NCBI GenBank assembly: GCA_022578605.1
Contig: MU394053.1
Location: forward strand, 1,260,229-1,324,228
Reading direction: 5' to 3'
From: Camillea tinctor
Taxonomy: Eukaryota; Ascomycota; Sordariomycetes; Xylariales; Xylariaceae
DNA length: 64,000 nt
In this document: positions 1 to 11,641 of the stretch, in pieces
Position numbering within the stretch: position 1 is the stretch's first letter
Layout of the letters: every line of letters starts with the position of its first letter
The notes under the pieces: model-generated
Seen by the model: the letters and a program-made list of their open reading frames with translations, nothing else
What the model was told of the DNA's origin: nothing
The model's database searches: none
Made by a program: the position numbers and the translations under genes

Positions 1-1268
1 AACTATAAGTAGATTAACTAGTTGGCTCAAGATTCCCCGCCTATCATCCTATACGAACACATTCACCCATTGACCCCTTATTAACAATGAAACTCTTCAC
101 TCGAGTACACATGCCTCTTCAGAAGGCTACACGTCCCCCTCCCTCTCCCCTGGAATTTATCTGAATTTCTAACTGGGGGTTTGAATAATAAAAATGAATA
201 TTGAGCATAGCCGATCTATCAATAGATCTCACACTGAGGGTTGAGGAGGAATAGAAGAGGTATAATGTAGATACAACTTTAGCTGAGAAAGCAAGCCGAG
301 CTAGGTGTATATACATGAACCGTTGTTTCTGTTCCCCCCTATACCTACCATATCTCTAACCTCGTATTCACCGTCCAACCCAGCCTACCCCTTGTATATG
401 TACATGTAAATCTATGTTCCTTACACACCATTGCCCCCCTCATATTTTGATCTATCTATCCGTAGTAGTCAAGGCGAATACAGAGGTAGGTTAACACTAG
501 GAAAGAAAGAGAGAAGAGCAAGCTGCCACTTTCCCGAGAAAAGATGGGAAGGGAATTATTTACATACAGGTTTTCTATTTACCATAGCGTGTAACCAATA
601 ACAATATCAACAAAATTAACCTACATCAGTTCATAGTCAAATGCTCTCTTTCTCTCTGTTCTTCAGATGAATATTCAACTCGAGAAAGCCAAAAAAGGAA
701 AGAATAAATCAACGTTTTCAGTAAGTTACCTATCAAGAATCTGCGACCAAAAAAAAAAAAAAGGCTGAACTTATTCGCTGGTGTGTTTTGTATGTCTCTT
801 TAGAAAAAAAGTGATATACATCATCGGTCCTGTCCTATCCTATCCTATACATGAAATAATAAGCAAAGGGGATTTTTAAGCTTATCTGATGTTTTTATAT
901 CTCTTTATCCCCCGTTTTCTTCTTTCTTTCTGTTGTTGACTTTTTTTTCTCAAGTTTTCTTATATCGTCGCCCCCTTGGCTCATTTACCCCCTTATCCAT
1001 CGTCTTCTTTTCTCTCTCCTTGGTCTATGATCTCTATGACCGCATATAAAATGCAAACGATCGTTTCCCGTATCACACCGACTGTGTGTGAATCACCCGA
1101 CGTAAGAAAGAAAAGACCGCTTGCCTTCGTATGTCTCCTTGGCCCTGTGGTCCCGGGGGAGATCTACTGGTTAATCATAAATCATCGTCGAACCCCACAT
1201 CTGGTTCGCAGCCTAAAACCTTAACCCGCGTTGACATATGTACGAGGTTTTCTCCATTGATGAATATA
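1..1268. other. Intergenic, downstream of velB; no gene seen
   Basis: This stretch lies 3' of the minus-strand velB stop and probably includes its 3' untranslated region. I see no open frame with family similarity. It holds AT-rich sequence, a short TCCTA pentamer run near 833-849, a poly-A run near 749-762 and pyrimidine tracts near 900-1020. Short frames here look like chance. Confidence 0.6.
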
Positions 1269-2945
1269 CTAATCGTCGTCCTCATCCGAGCCACGGCCCT
1301 TGCCCCCCTTGCCATCCTGTCCATCTTTCCTAATGGGGATCTTGACTCCCTGGACGGCAAAGCACTTGCTTAGTGCCGTGCTCTCACACACTCCAGGGAA
1401 CTTCTTGGCGGAGTACACCTGGAACTTTTCGCTGAAAACTTGGGCAAGAACCGGTGCTCTGCCCCTATTCAGGAGCTCGGCATCGCTGCCTCCATTCGGA
1501 GTTGCACCGGTACGGCGGAGGTTGATGAATGAGAACCGTAATCTGCCTAGGATTAGCTCGAGACAACCAAAATTAAACGACCTGTCACTCTGAGTCAAAC
1601 ATACCTAAACCAGCCCTCGGTTCGGACACTCAAATCCTGAAGAATAAACCAAATACCGATCTTATCGGAGGGGTCGGTGAGACGCGATCCGCTAGCCGCC
1701 AGACTTCCTATTAGATTTCTAGTGTACATGCCGTTGGGCGACTGCGTTCCCATTAAGCGGTTCTGTGTCATGGCATGCGGAGACATATCATGAGAGAATC
1801 GGTGGGCCCCATACATCGCCTGTGATGGTAGATGAGGTACTCCTTGAAGGTCAGGTCTGAAGCTCGAGGGGTTGGGATAGCCGTACGGCTGGACTTGCTG
1901 AGGGTATCCATAGTTTCCTATACGGCGCAGTCAGATTCGGTATCACTTATGTAGCAGATGTAGACTTCTTACCTTGAACACTGTATGGTTCAGACTGGTA
2001 CCCTAGCTGGTGAGCGTATGCCGCGTTAGGCGGCTGGGAATAGTCTCGGTTGGATGGGACAATGTTTTGATAACCTCCATAGGGGGTTGCTTGGTTTCCT
2101 TCTATGACTTCTCTGAACGACGAGGCTTGGGTTGAAGAGATTGAGGGAGACTGCTGTGAGTGTTTCACAAGATTAACTTCCTTGTCTCCATTTTCAGACC
2201 AGAGATCGACATGTAACACGTAATGTTGGTGTTCGACCTCACTAATTATATGTTAGCTATATCCGGATGCGACAACATATTCGAGCAAGAGTCAGCATAC
2301 TTGCAATCTACCTCTTTCCCAGTTGCCTTATCCATCACAATGAGCCTGATGCATGGCGGGGGAGTTATAGGCCGGCGGTCCTGCATGGCATTAGACATAT
2401 GAGACTAGACAAATTAGGTCTCAACTTTACCTTATCACCAAAGCCACACATCCGTGCTCTCAACGGTTGCTGAACGACTTCGAGCCTATTTATCACATTA
2501 GTTAGTCTCTCTTTTTTTCTTTTTGGTCTTTGCCCCCTTTTTTTCATGCTAGCAGATCGCAGAGGCTCTGCCAAAACAGAATTTCCAAGAGGTAAACTCA
2601 CTTGTATTTCCGGGTACTGTCGGTCCCTTCAATGGGTTGGGGAGCGGGCTTATCCTTCTCTTCCGAGGCGGGTTTGGAGGCGAGTGAGTTCGGCGGCCCT
2701 CCAACCCCGTTCTCGGCCGGGCCTAGGTCGCTGACTCGGTCTCTAGGGCCAGGCATAGTGGGGGGCGCCATATTAGCTCGCGGAGGAGGCATGTTCGCGC
2801 GGTGTGGGTTCGGGATGTTATCGTGGTAGTACGTGTTGCTCGAGGGCATAGGGGGTGGCAGCTGGGCATAGCCAGGATGGGGAGGATGGCCTCCCATATC
2901 AGGCTGGAAGGCCTGCGAGTGAACAGGCGGGTATCCCGAACTCAT
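1269..2945 (-). CDS. velB: Velvet-family developmental regulator VelB
   Basis: Six exons on the minus strand: 2945-2602, 2485-2431, 2380-2301, 2241-1973, 1917-1605 and 1542-1269, giving 444 residues. The N-terminus (about 1-110) is Pro/His/Met-rich and disordered, as in other VelB proteins. The first half of the velvet domain starts near residue 116 with LEVVQQPLRARMCGFGDK, followed by DRRPITPPPC, and reaches EVNLVKH near 185. A Gln/Tyr/Pro-rich insert of roughly 125 residues separates it from the second half, starting near 317 with YTRNLIGSLAASG and ending in an acidic tail. This split domain is characteristic of VelB. Known family role: a nuclear DNA-binding factor that pairs with VeA/LaeA or VosA to control development and secondary metabolism. 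All splice sites are GT-AG with phases that join. Confidence 0.95.
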
Positions 2946-5900
2946 TTTTCCCTCCTATAATCTGAACTTTCTAAACTGTGTGGACGTGTTCCAAAGGCGA
3001 TGCGACTTTTACCAAAGCCGGCCAACCGCAGGACTTTCGAACGCAGCTATCGCATCGGTGGGTTCGACTCCGTACTCTAGAGCAGTTTCAAGACCGATAG
3101 TGGTGTTGAAATAGTAACAGGCCCGGAACGTCGTACTAGAAGAGGAGAGATAAGATATTTAGAAACGGCGGTCGGTGACAAAGTATAAGAAGCTGATATC
3201 CTTTTGGGGGCGAGGTGGGATACAGTTCGCGCTGTGTATATGGGGGATTGTCTCTCTACCTGGATGTAAAGCTTCCAATTCCCTTTCTCTCCTCTCTTCT
3301 CTTTCTTCCCCTTTCTCTCTATGTCTCTCACCGAGTCGACTTGATGGTTTTGGGCTGATTTCCTCCGAGGTTCGGATACAACCTAGTGGTGTAGTGTGGT
3401 TGGCTGGTTGTTGCGTTTGTGTTGTTTGTGGTTATGTGTGTCGGACAGTGGAAAAGGGATTGTGTGTTGATGTTTTTCTGAGATAAAAAATAAAACAAAG
3501 TAAACGTACTTCTTCTAATGGGAGAGAATAAATAAATAAAAAAAGAAATAAATAAATAAATTAGAATAGTTAATGATATCTTCTATGTATCTTTTCTTTT
3601 AAATAACTTATCTCTCTCTCTCGTTAAGGTGTAGCTTGACTTTTTTAAAAAGTAAGACAAGCAACAGGTTTTTTTAGCAATCAAGCAATCAAGCAGAGTA
3701 TTTTTTCCATTATTATTATTATTGGAAAGCTTCCAGTCGTTGGCGATGCTGGGAAACTTTAAAAAGCAAGCGCCACCAGCCGATTTGGGAGACATGGATC
3801 TCCCTTAAGGGGTGATCTGCCTTGGGCTCCCTAGCGAGTCTAGCACCAAGTAGGCTTAGCTTGCAGTACATTAGACGGTTTTTCCTAGTGCCATTACAGG
3901 ATACCCTTGCTACGATGAAGCCGGTCGCCGGTACTACGTAGTGGCGTGTGGGTACCTGGTCACCAACTACAACGTTAGGTATGGTCAGGGTATTCCGTAC
4001 CGTACCGTACTTGATCTGCTACTACATACTACTATCCTAGGACCTATAGTAGGACTGACAGACAGACCTGCCAGAGTTGACCCGCTGTCGCCAGAAACTC
4101 TCTCTATATCTACTACTGCTTTGCCCATTGAAAGCTTCAGTACTAAGTACCGCTCCAGTACTCCGTACAGCACAAATTATACCTTAGTCAGATAGGGAAC
4201 TGGAGTTTCTGCATACGGTACTTTTCATCTTTCCCATCACCTCTTAAAAAGAAAAATGTCCGGGGTTCCCCTTCCGCAACCCACCCCCGGCCTATCAGCC
4301 GCAATGTAGGGCAAATTATCAAAGCAAACTCCCGCCCCTCTTCTGCTTTTCATAATCCTCCTTCCCCCTCTTTTTAGCTTTACATATGTAACTACATATA
4401 CTTATACACTACAATACTACATACAATGCTAGTAAGTCTAGGTATGTGTCTAAGAAAATAGTTTTCCAGCATGGCTTACAGTTCCCCGGTGGTGCCAGGC
4501 AAGGCTTTTGTAAGTTTCGGAAATAACTTGTCACGTCAATTTGTTCAGATAAACGGCAAACGACCGAAGGAAAAAAAAAATGACACGGATCCACGGATCA
4601 GTTGACAGCGGTACCTAACCATGTGCGTATAGTGCCCACCTATTATAATAAACATAGGCCTAGGGTACCGTCGCCGACTGCCGGGGCAAAACCCGTCGGG
4701 TTACGAAGGTCAGAGGTAAGATCAACAAACAATCTTGGGGCAAAATTAGCGTTGATATCTATATGTTGAAATGATCCGTCAACAATTGGGCATTTTCTAC
4801 TTACATATGTAGTAGTATAGCTAGGTAGGTAAGCTAGGTTAGGTATCGAAGAAAAAAACTAGTGAGATTGTATATACATACACTAAAATTGGCTTGAGCT
4901 GCCAAGTCAATGTATCCAAAGAAAAAACACCAATGTTCTTATTCAAAAGACCGCGGCATATAGAGCAACAACAGGGGTTGTCTCAGAACCACCCTCAAAA
5001 AGTCAAAAGTACCTACCTACCTACTATACATCTAAGGGTTTCCAACTTGGCGGGTAGATGGGAGAGAACTAGACTCTGTGACCTTCACTCTCTGCCCTAT
5101 CACCCACCTGCCTATACCAACCGACAGGGAATAAGGGGCGAGTGAAAGGGGGGGGAAAGGGGGGTGGGGAGCACACCGTTCTCAATGCGCGTCTACCACA
5201 GTATGCATGCACATTGACATGACGCAGCGTTCGAACGCAGTGCAACCTGCATGATTCAAGTATCAGGGAAAGACATTCGGTAACAGGAGGAAAGAAAAGT
5301 GAGAAATGGAATAAGAGAGCAGGATCTAACTTGATAGGAAGGGACAAGAGATAGGGGCAGGGTAGGAGAAAACATAGTATAACCTAAACAATGTGTTAAG
5401 GAGAGGGTACATACATTGATGCAGTGTAAGGTAGTCCCGGCAAAGGCTTATTAGGGGTCCTGGGAAAGCCTCTTATTAAAATCCGGAATGCACCTCATCA
5501 TCTTACAAGGCTGTACGGAGTACGTATTGTTGTTTCTTCGTCCCGCCATTTTCTTTTTTTTCCTTTTTTTTCTCTGCTTTCACAGGTGCCTCTACATATG
5601 TATCTATGTAATGTGGTGTGCGAAACTAATTGGATTGGCTGACATGGTGACATCGCCCTGAGCTGTAGACAAAATCGATTGGACAGCCCAGTGTCCCGTT
5701 ATAGACCACCCCGGCGCTATTATGTGTTGACGTATCGCAACGTCGTAGGCATGTAAAGAATAATACGTTTTTATTTTTCAACTTTACCTTTTCTTTCTCT
5801 CTAGAGTTAGGTGGTAGATTGAATTAAAAAAAAAGTATACCCTATTGAAATGAAGTTTTTGTTGAACATTGAACATGAGTTAAGTATAAGTGTGTGTGCC

Positions 5901-6130
5901 TAGATACCTAGTGTAGGAGGTCTGGTACCTATAGAGCCTCTATCAGTGGATTAGTCAGTATAAATGAGCGGGTAAAAATGGATCTAGAGCTCGTTGGATC
6001 ACGTCCCTAGCAGATACTTACGCTTAACGATCCCCTATTAAGTACGTGCACCGGGGGGGATTGATATGTCAAAGCTCGGTTGTAGATGCATACATACCTG
6101 GACAGATTATGGGGGGTCGTAGCTCTGAAT

Positions 6131-6152
6131 ACACACAAACACACACACACAC
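6131..6152. repeat. CA microsatellite
   Basis: Imperfect dinucleotide AC run interrupted once by AA, followed by a short CT run, in the velB-RhoGEF spacer. Confidence 0.85.
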
Positions 6153-6840
6153 TCTCACTCTCTTGTTTTTTATTTATTTAGTGTATGTAGGTAGGTAGTG
6201 CATGTAGTCTTAGATGCTGGAACACGTACCCATTGCGTTGGCAATCCCGCACCTGGGCCTGTTCCATTCATCAAAGACCCGACGGGCCGGACGCTTAACA
6301 CGGTTTGATATGCAAGGTGCAGGGGGTTTCGGGAGGAAAAAAGATAGAGTGAGCCAAGATTCGTCCACCACTCATATAGAGTCAACCTGACTAACCTACT
6401 GTAAAGAAGAAGAAAAAGGGCAAAAAAAAAAAGAAAAAGAAAAACCATAAATCACTATTTGGGTAGGACGTAGGTACAATACATAGTATGGCGCATGCAC
6501 ATATATGTAAGGCAAGGGGAATTCAGTATATAAAACATGCTGGTGGAACGTAGTAGTTTAGTGAAACTAAGGGACCTATGCGCTCCAGTCTGGAGTCTGG
6601 AGAAAAGGGAAAGGAACAAAAAAAAGAAAGTTGATGTTTCATTTGGACCTGCAGCCCAGAAATTTTGTCGGGTTTGGCATCAGTCTATAATCGCTTATTA
6701 TATTGCACAAGTTTATGGTCTATACGGAGTACTATATAGCATGTATGCAGTTAGCGGAATAGGTCTTATCTAACCTAGTGTATAGGGGACAACCCGTTAT
6801 CAACTGTCTTACAAGGACTTATGTTATACTCATATCATTT

Positions 6841-6887
6841 TTATAGACACTTATAGACATTTATAGACGTTTATAGACGTTTATAGG
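6841..6887. repeat. 10-bp tandem repeat, about 4.5 copies
   Basis: Unit TTATAGACRY repeated head to tail with changes only at the last two positions (AC, AT, GT, GT), ending in a partial copy TTATAGG. Confidence 0.85.
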
Positions 6888-9800
6888 CTTGAGTATATAG
6901 GAATATCAACTTCTATCGACACAACAGATACCCCCATACACATAGGTAAGTCAAGTCAGGTGTATCAAAGCAAGTAGATATTTCATCCCCCCCTCCATCT
7001 TTCCTCTTCCCAACCTACCTACTTAATCCTCGAACTTTTGTCCTACCGATGCACAACCCAGGGTCAATGTATGTACTCCAAAATGCAGCAGAATAAAATT
7101 GGCCATTTGTTTTGTTTATTTCCACATCATCTATGTATATGTATATGTAGAGGTACGTATCATGCATATAAAGAGAGAAAGGGGCATCTAGGCCTGCTTG
7201 TGGTAGTAATACCTAAACTAGTACTAATCTTTCCCTCTTGACTCTCCACTATTTAACGAGAGACTAAGAATAACTCATCTCAAGCAACGTTAAACACTAC
7301 TCAGAGCCATCCATTCCATTTTCGACACCCCATCCTTGTCTACAGCTACGGAGTAGATCATCCCCCATCCTATAGGTATGTCATCTCGTCCGCGCGGGTG
7401 TGGCGGATGCAGCGCATAAAGCTGCAAACGTACGCCGAGCCTTTGCCTGCAATGTTCATCATCTAAGAAGCAGGACAGGAAAGAGTAAGAAAAAGGAAAG
7501 CAAGAAACTAAAAGGGGGGAAAGGGAGGAGGAACATCATACAACGACTCAAGATGCGGGTTATCGGCTGCTCCGGCAGATTTTTTTTTTTTTCAAGCTTT
7601 CACGATTTTGGAGGGGGGGTAGATCACATCTCATCCATGACCCAAAGAGACAAAACGACGATACCTAGCGCCCCTCGGGAGGAGGGGAGAATGTTCTTAG
7701 ATAGTTTCAAGACTTATTCTTTCAGCCCCGACTCCGCGTCACACCACCCGGCAAGGCCGATCTACGGATGCCAAAATAGACACTGTCCAGTTTTGGATAT
7801 GAATCTCTGTTTCGCTCGACATCAAGGTTTTGCAAAGCACCACGGTATACTGATCCTTTCCGTCGGTATTGCCTGGGCTTCAATGATATCACGTTGCCTC
7901 CCTCCTTCTTCTCTCCCCCCTTCCCTTGCCATCATGACTGTCATTCGTCCTGTCTGTTGCATCCATATTGATGACTACATACTATGAATGCATATGTATG
8001 TAGTAGTATCCTACTAGCCGCAGAGACGCCCCCAGCCTCTCCCCATCCCCTCCCCCCACCTAGTCTCTGCGACTACGAGTAGCATGGACTTGTTGAACGG
8101 TTCTGTGACATTGGGGTGCGGACATGTTTCCACACAAGTGTGCGCCTATACATCATTTGCTTGTCTGTTTGCATGAATCAAACGACAGAAGGGATATACA
8201 TATTCATGTATCAAGCGCTCGCTTATTTAGCTTCGCTCGATTATAGGTGAGCTGTGCTTGATCACTGGAAGACTCCGAAAGGGGAAGGGGGCCAAATACT
8301 AAAGCCAATATAAACCACTTCTAGCACTTATATCTTTTTACACATCATTTTCGCAATGACAAAAAGCAAGGGAAAGAATACATGCAAACGAACCCGTGTC
8401 GCTGGGAGCCAAGCGTTCCACGACACGAGTATAAAACCAACTGCATGATGAGGGCTGAGGCCAAGTACCTAAAGAGGGAAATAGGGAAAGAGGAAAGAAA
8501 AAAAAGGTATGCTTACGAGCGAGCTATTCGAGTATACACTAAGATCCAAGCTTACAACCAAGACTCCGCACTGCACAGGACACGGCATATCAGAACATGA
8601 GATGACGAAAATTTAAGTAAACAATGACTTACCGACGAAGCGGAGCTTTTGTCATTGCATCGCATTACATGTGCGCACACACGTGCAGTCTCAGCTGCAA
8701 TACCGGAAGGGAGAAACCGTTCTTGGTGGGTATGTACCTCAGGTCGTGATTATATAGAAAGATGTGTCTAGTCTGGTGTCTGTGTATGTGCGCGCGCGCG
8801 TATGCTGCACATGTAATATAATTTCCACTCCTGTTATTCTCATTTCAACTGTTAGTGTGTTGGTTGAAGAGAGAAAACATATATAGGCTAGGTCCTGCTA
8901 ATAAATCCTACATCTCACTAAGTTAGGTTACATATAACCTACGACTAGGTTACGTAGATAGATAGATAGAATACCAGGGACTGGAAGTAATAAATCAATA
9001 ATATGCACGGCCGACCTTAACCACATACCTAACCTAGGTAGATTACAAAACAATTCTCCCTCTTTGGCCCCCTCACCCCCATCTTACCTATCTGACCACC
9101 ATAACTGCCTCCATCACGGCAAATGGGGTGCATCGGTATCCAATGCCCAAACCGTCGGGTAGCACATTTCTTTCACCCTTCCCTCGCTCCGCTCTTTTAC
9201 TTAGTATCTCAGTGAAGTTCTCTCTTTCCCATACCTTCTTTTCTTCCCCTTTTCCCTCGCCTATTTGGAATCAAGCCTTGCCTAGCCAGAGCTAAGGTAG
9301 CTAGCCTACATACTTATCTAGGTATGTATGTTCGAGGTTCTATTCTCGAGACCGTACTCGGTAATTATATTACCTCATCGCATACATATATACATTACAC
9401 ATCAAGGTACGTACATGTGTATATACATACATACCTAACATACTATACACGAACTAGTCATGCTTGGCTTTTTTCTTTTTTTCCCGCTCGAACACGTACG
9501 AGGTATACGCAAGCGAGATAAAAATAAAAACATACATACTACATACATACATAACACGAGGAGGGATAGACATAGTAGGGGAGGCGGGGAGGGTAGAGAA
9601 AAAAAAGCAGATAGAGGGAAAATAGGGAGCGGTATTCTCCGGGAGTATAGAGAAAGTGTGTGTATGTCTTACATGCAGTGGGACGACACTATGTACATGT
9701 AACTTAAACGCAAACACCATTAGACCCTTTTATAGCGACACCAACAGAAAAAATATATATACGGAATTTTTTTTACATATGATCAACGTTGAAGAATAGT

Positions 9801-10585
9801 GAGTTTGTCACCTGACGGATGTCTAAATATATAGGTATCTGAACATATTCATCCCAGGTGATAGATAGAAGATAGATTATTAGAGTATAACCTCGACCAT
9901 CGATATTAACGTAGTATAGAACAACATGCCCAGTCTTTCAAGATCACCCTACGGCGGGATCATCACACCTCCAGACCTGATGATGACAATAGGTAAATAA
10001 CGCCGAGGAAAGGGTTCGGGGTTTGTTGTTTGTGTATATATAATGACGGTAAATTCCCCACGAACATATTCTCCGCAATGGCACGACCCGGGTGGAGCAG
10101 TTCCAGGAGTTCTTCCCCCCCCCCCTTATCCCAAGAACCCGCTTACATATATATCTTCATTGACAAAGTAGGTAGGCCAGGTAGTTTGACGTGGTACAAA
10201 CCTACACGCATCTCCTGCAAGTGTAAAAACATATCCACTTCCAACCAGCCCAGAAAGAGTGGGGAGAAGAACAAGAAGAAGAAGAAAAGAGCCTTACACA
10301 CTATACAGGAGGACAGACATACGATCGAGTAGATAGATATACGAAGTGGAAAAGAGGGGGGGCGGAGGAAACGATCAACACCTATCGTATGTTATATAAT
10401 CCATACATTACCCACAACGGTGTGTAAAAATGTATAAACGCAATTTGATAACTAAGGAAAACTCTTAGGGGGAAAGGGGGAGGCGAACATAACGACCCGG
10501 GAATAGCAAAAAAATACGAGAACGTCTTGCTTAGTGAGTAGAGAACAAAGACACATTCTCAGTATACACATCTACCTACCTAGGT

Positions 10586-10620
<35 letters not shown>
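10586..10620. repeat. Compound TA/GT microsatellite
   Basis: A TA dinucleotide run (10586-10600) passes directly into ten GT units (10601-10620) in non-coding DNA. Confidence 0.9.
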
Positions 10621-11641
10621 CAGGTGATAATCCTAAGGTGTATGTAGACAATGAGACTGTTTCTATGTATAGGCAATAGTATCGAATGTAGTTGTAGTTC
10701 TGGTTCCTCACACCACAACATGATTAAGTTCTTGCTAGGCCTCTCATGACATTATGTATAACTACGATTTAAAGACTTTTCTTTTAGTTCTCTTGTTCAT
10801 TCCCCCCCCTTGTGCAATACCCTATATTATCTTTCCTTCCTCCGTAACTGGAATTGGAAGTTCATCGATCTGATACATTAGGATGTCTGTGTGTATATGT
10901 GTATGAATAGCAGTTTGTAGAAAACCTCCTAGGTTCAAGTTTTCTCGCTACCTTACATGTAGATATTGCTCAGGATATCTTGTCTTGTATCAAAATCATG
11001 CTTCTCTAACCCCAACAGACAGAGAGACCCCAGAAGATACACACACGCAAAGAAAAACTGCTTGTTGGTTATATCCGCTTGCTACCACCACCGCCGCGGC
11101 TTTGTTAACTCCTATAGTGTGTAACAGAAAAGAAAGGGACAACAAGAAGTAGAAGATCAGATCAAGGAGGTATAGTGAATAAGATTGTCAGAGTAAAAGT
11201 TTCGTTTTTGATAACTCTTTTTACGGTTCTCTGTTTTTTTACTTTTCATTGCTGAAGATCCCTTTTTCTTCGCTCCCTTGGCTGTAGTAACTTTGGTAAT
11301 AATCATAAATCCCGTCGCATCGTATAGAAGAATATAACGACCGCCCAAGAATGACGAACGCCGTGCCGCGCCCTGCGCCTCGCCATTGAGCAGACCACTG
11401 TTGGAGAAATAGAAAAGAAAAACACAAAAAATCTTTGGTGGTTTTACAGGTGAAACAAAAAAAAAGGAACATGTTGTTCCCCCCCAATACCTAGCTCGCA
11501 CACTTTTCCCCCAAGATATGTAAAAAGAATCTGTTAGAACGCTGGTGAGAGAGCGTATCAGCAAGTTGTTATCACCGTACTATATTATCAAATAGCTCCG
11601 GATTAGCGTCAAAAGGAGATTCGATGTCAGGCGTAGGCGGA

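Larger units (their letters stand above)
2946..11641. other. Gene-poor 8.7 kb spacer, 5' side of velB
   Basis: This region includes the presumed promoter and leader of velB and the 3' side of the RhoGEF gene. I found no exon chain with protein similarity. The longest frame (7400-7987) begins at GTG and is basic and low-complexity, so I do not call it. The stretch holds simple repeats: CA near 6131-6152, a 10-bp tandem at 6841-6887 and TA/GT at 10586-10620. It also holds three TACGGAGTA-type words (4159, 5513, 6723), a fourth at 7347, and many ACCTAGGT-like words. An unannotated non-coding RNA or long regulatory region is possible but not shown. Confidence 0.5.

Noticed and set aside
3055..3085. 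GGGTTCGACTCC, possible tRNA box B
   Set aside because: Only two or three T-stem pairs form; no cloverleaf upstream.
7400..7987. 195-codon open frame in the velB-RhoGEF spacer
   Set aside because: Starts at GTG, Lys/Ser/Phe low-complexity from homopurine and homopyrimidine DNA, no domain, and no splice partners that extend it.
11157..11564. 135-codon minus-strand frame after the RhoGEF stop
   Set aside because: Low-complexity ends, no similarity; fits the RhoGEF 3' region.
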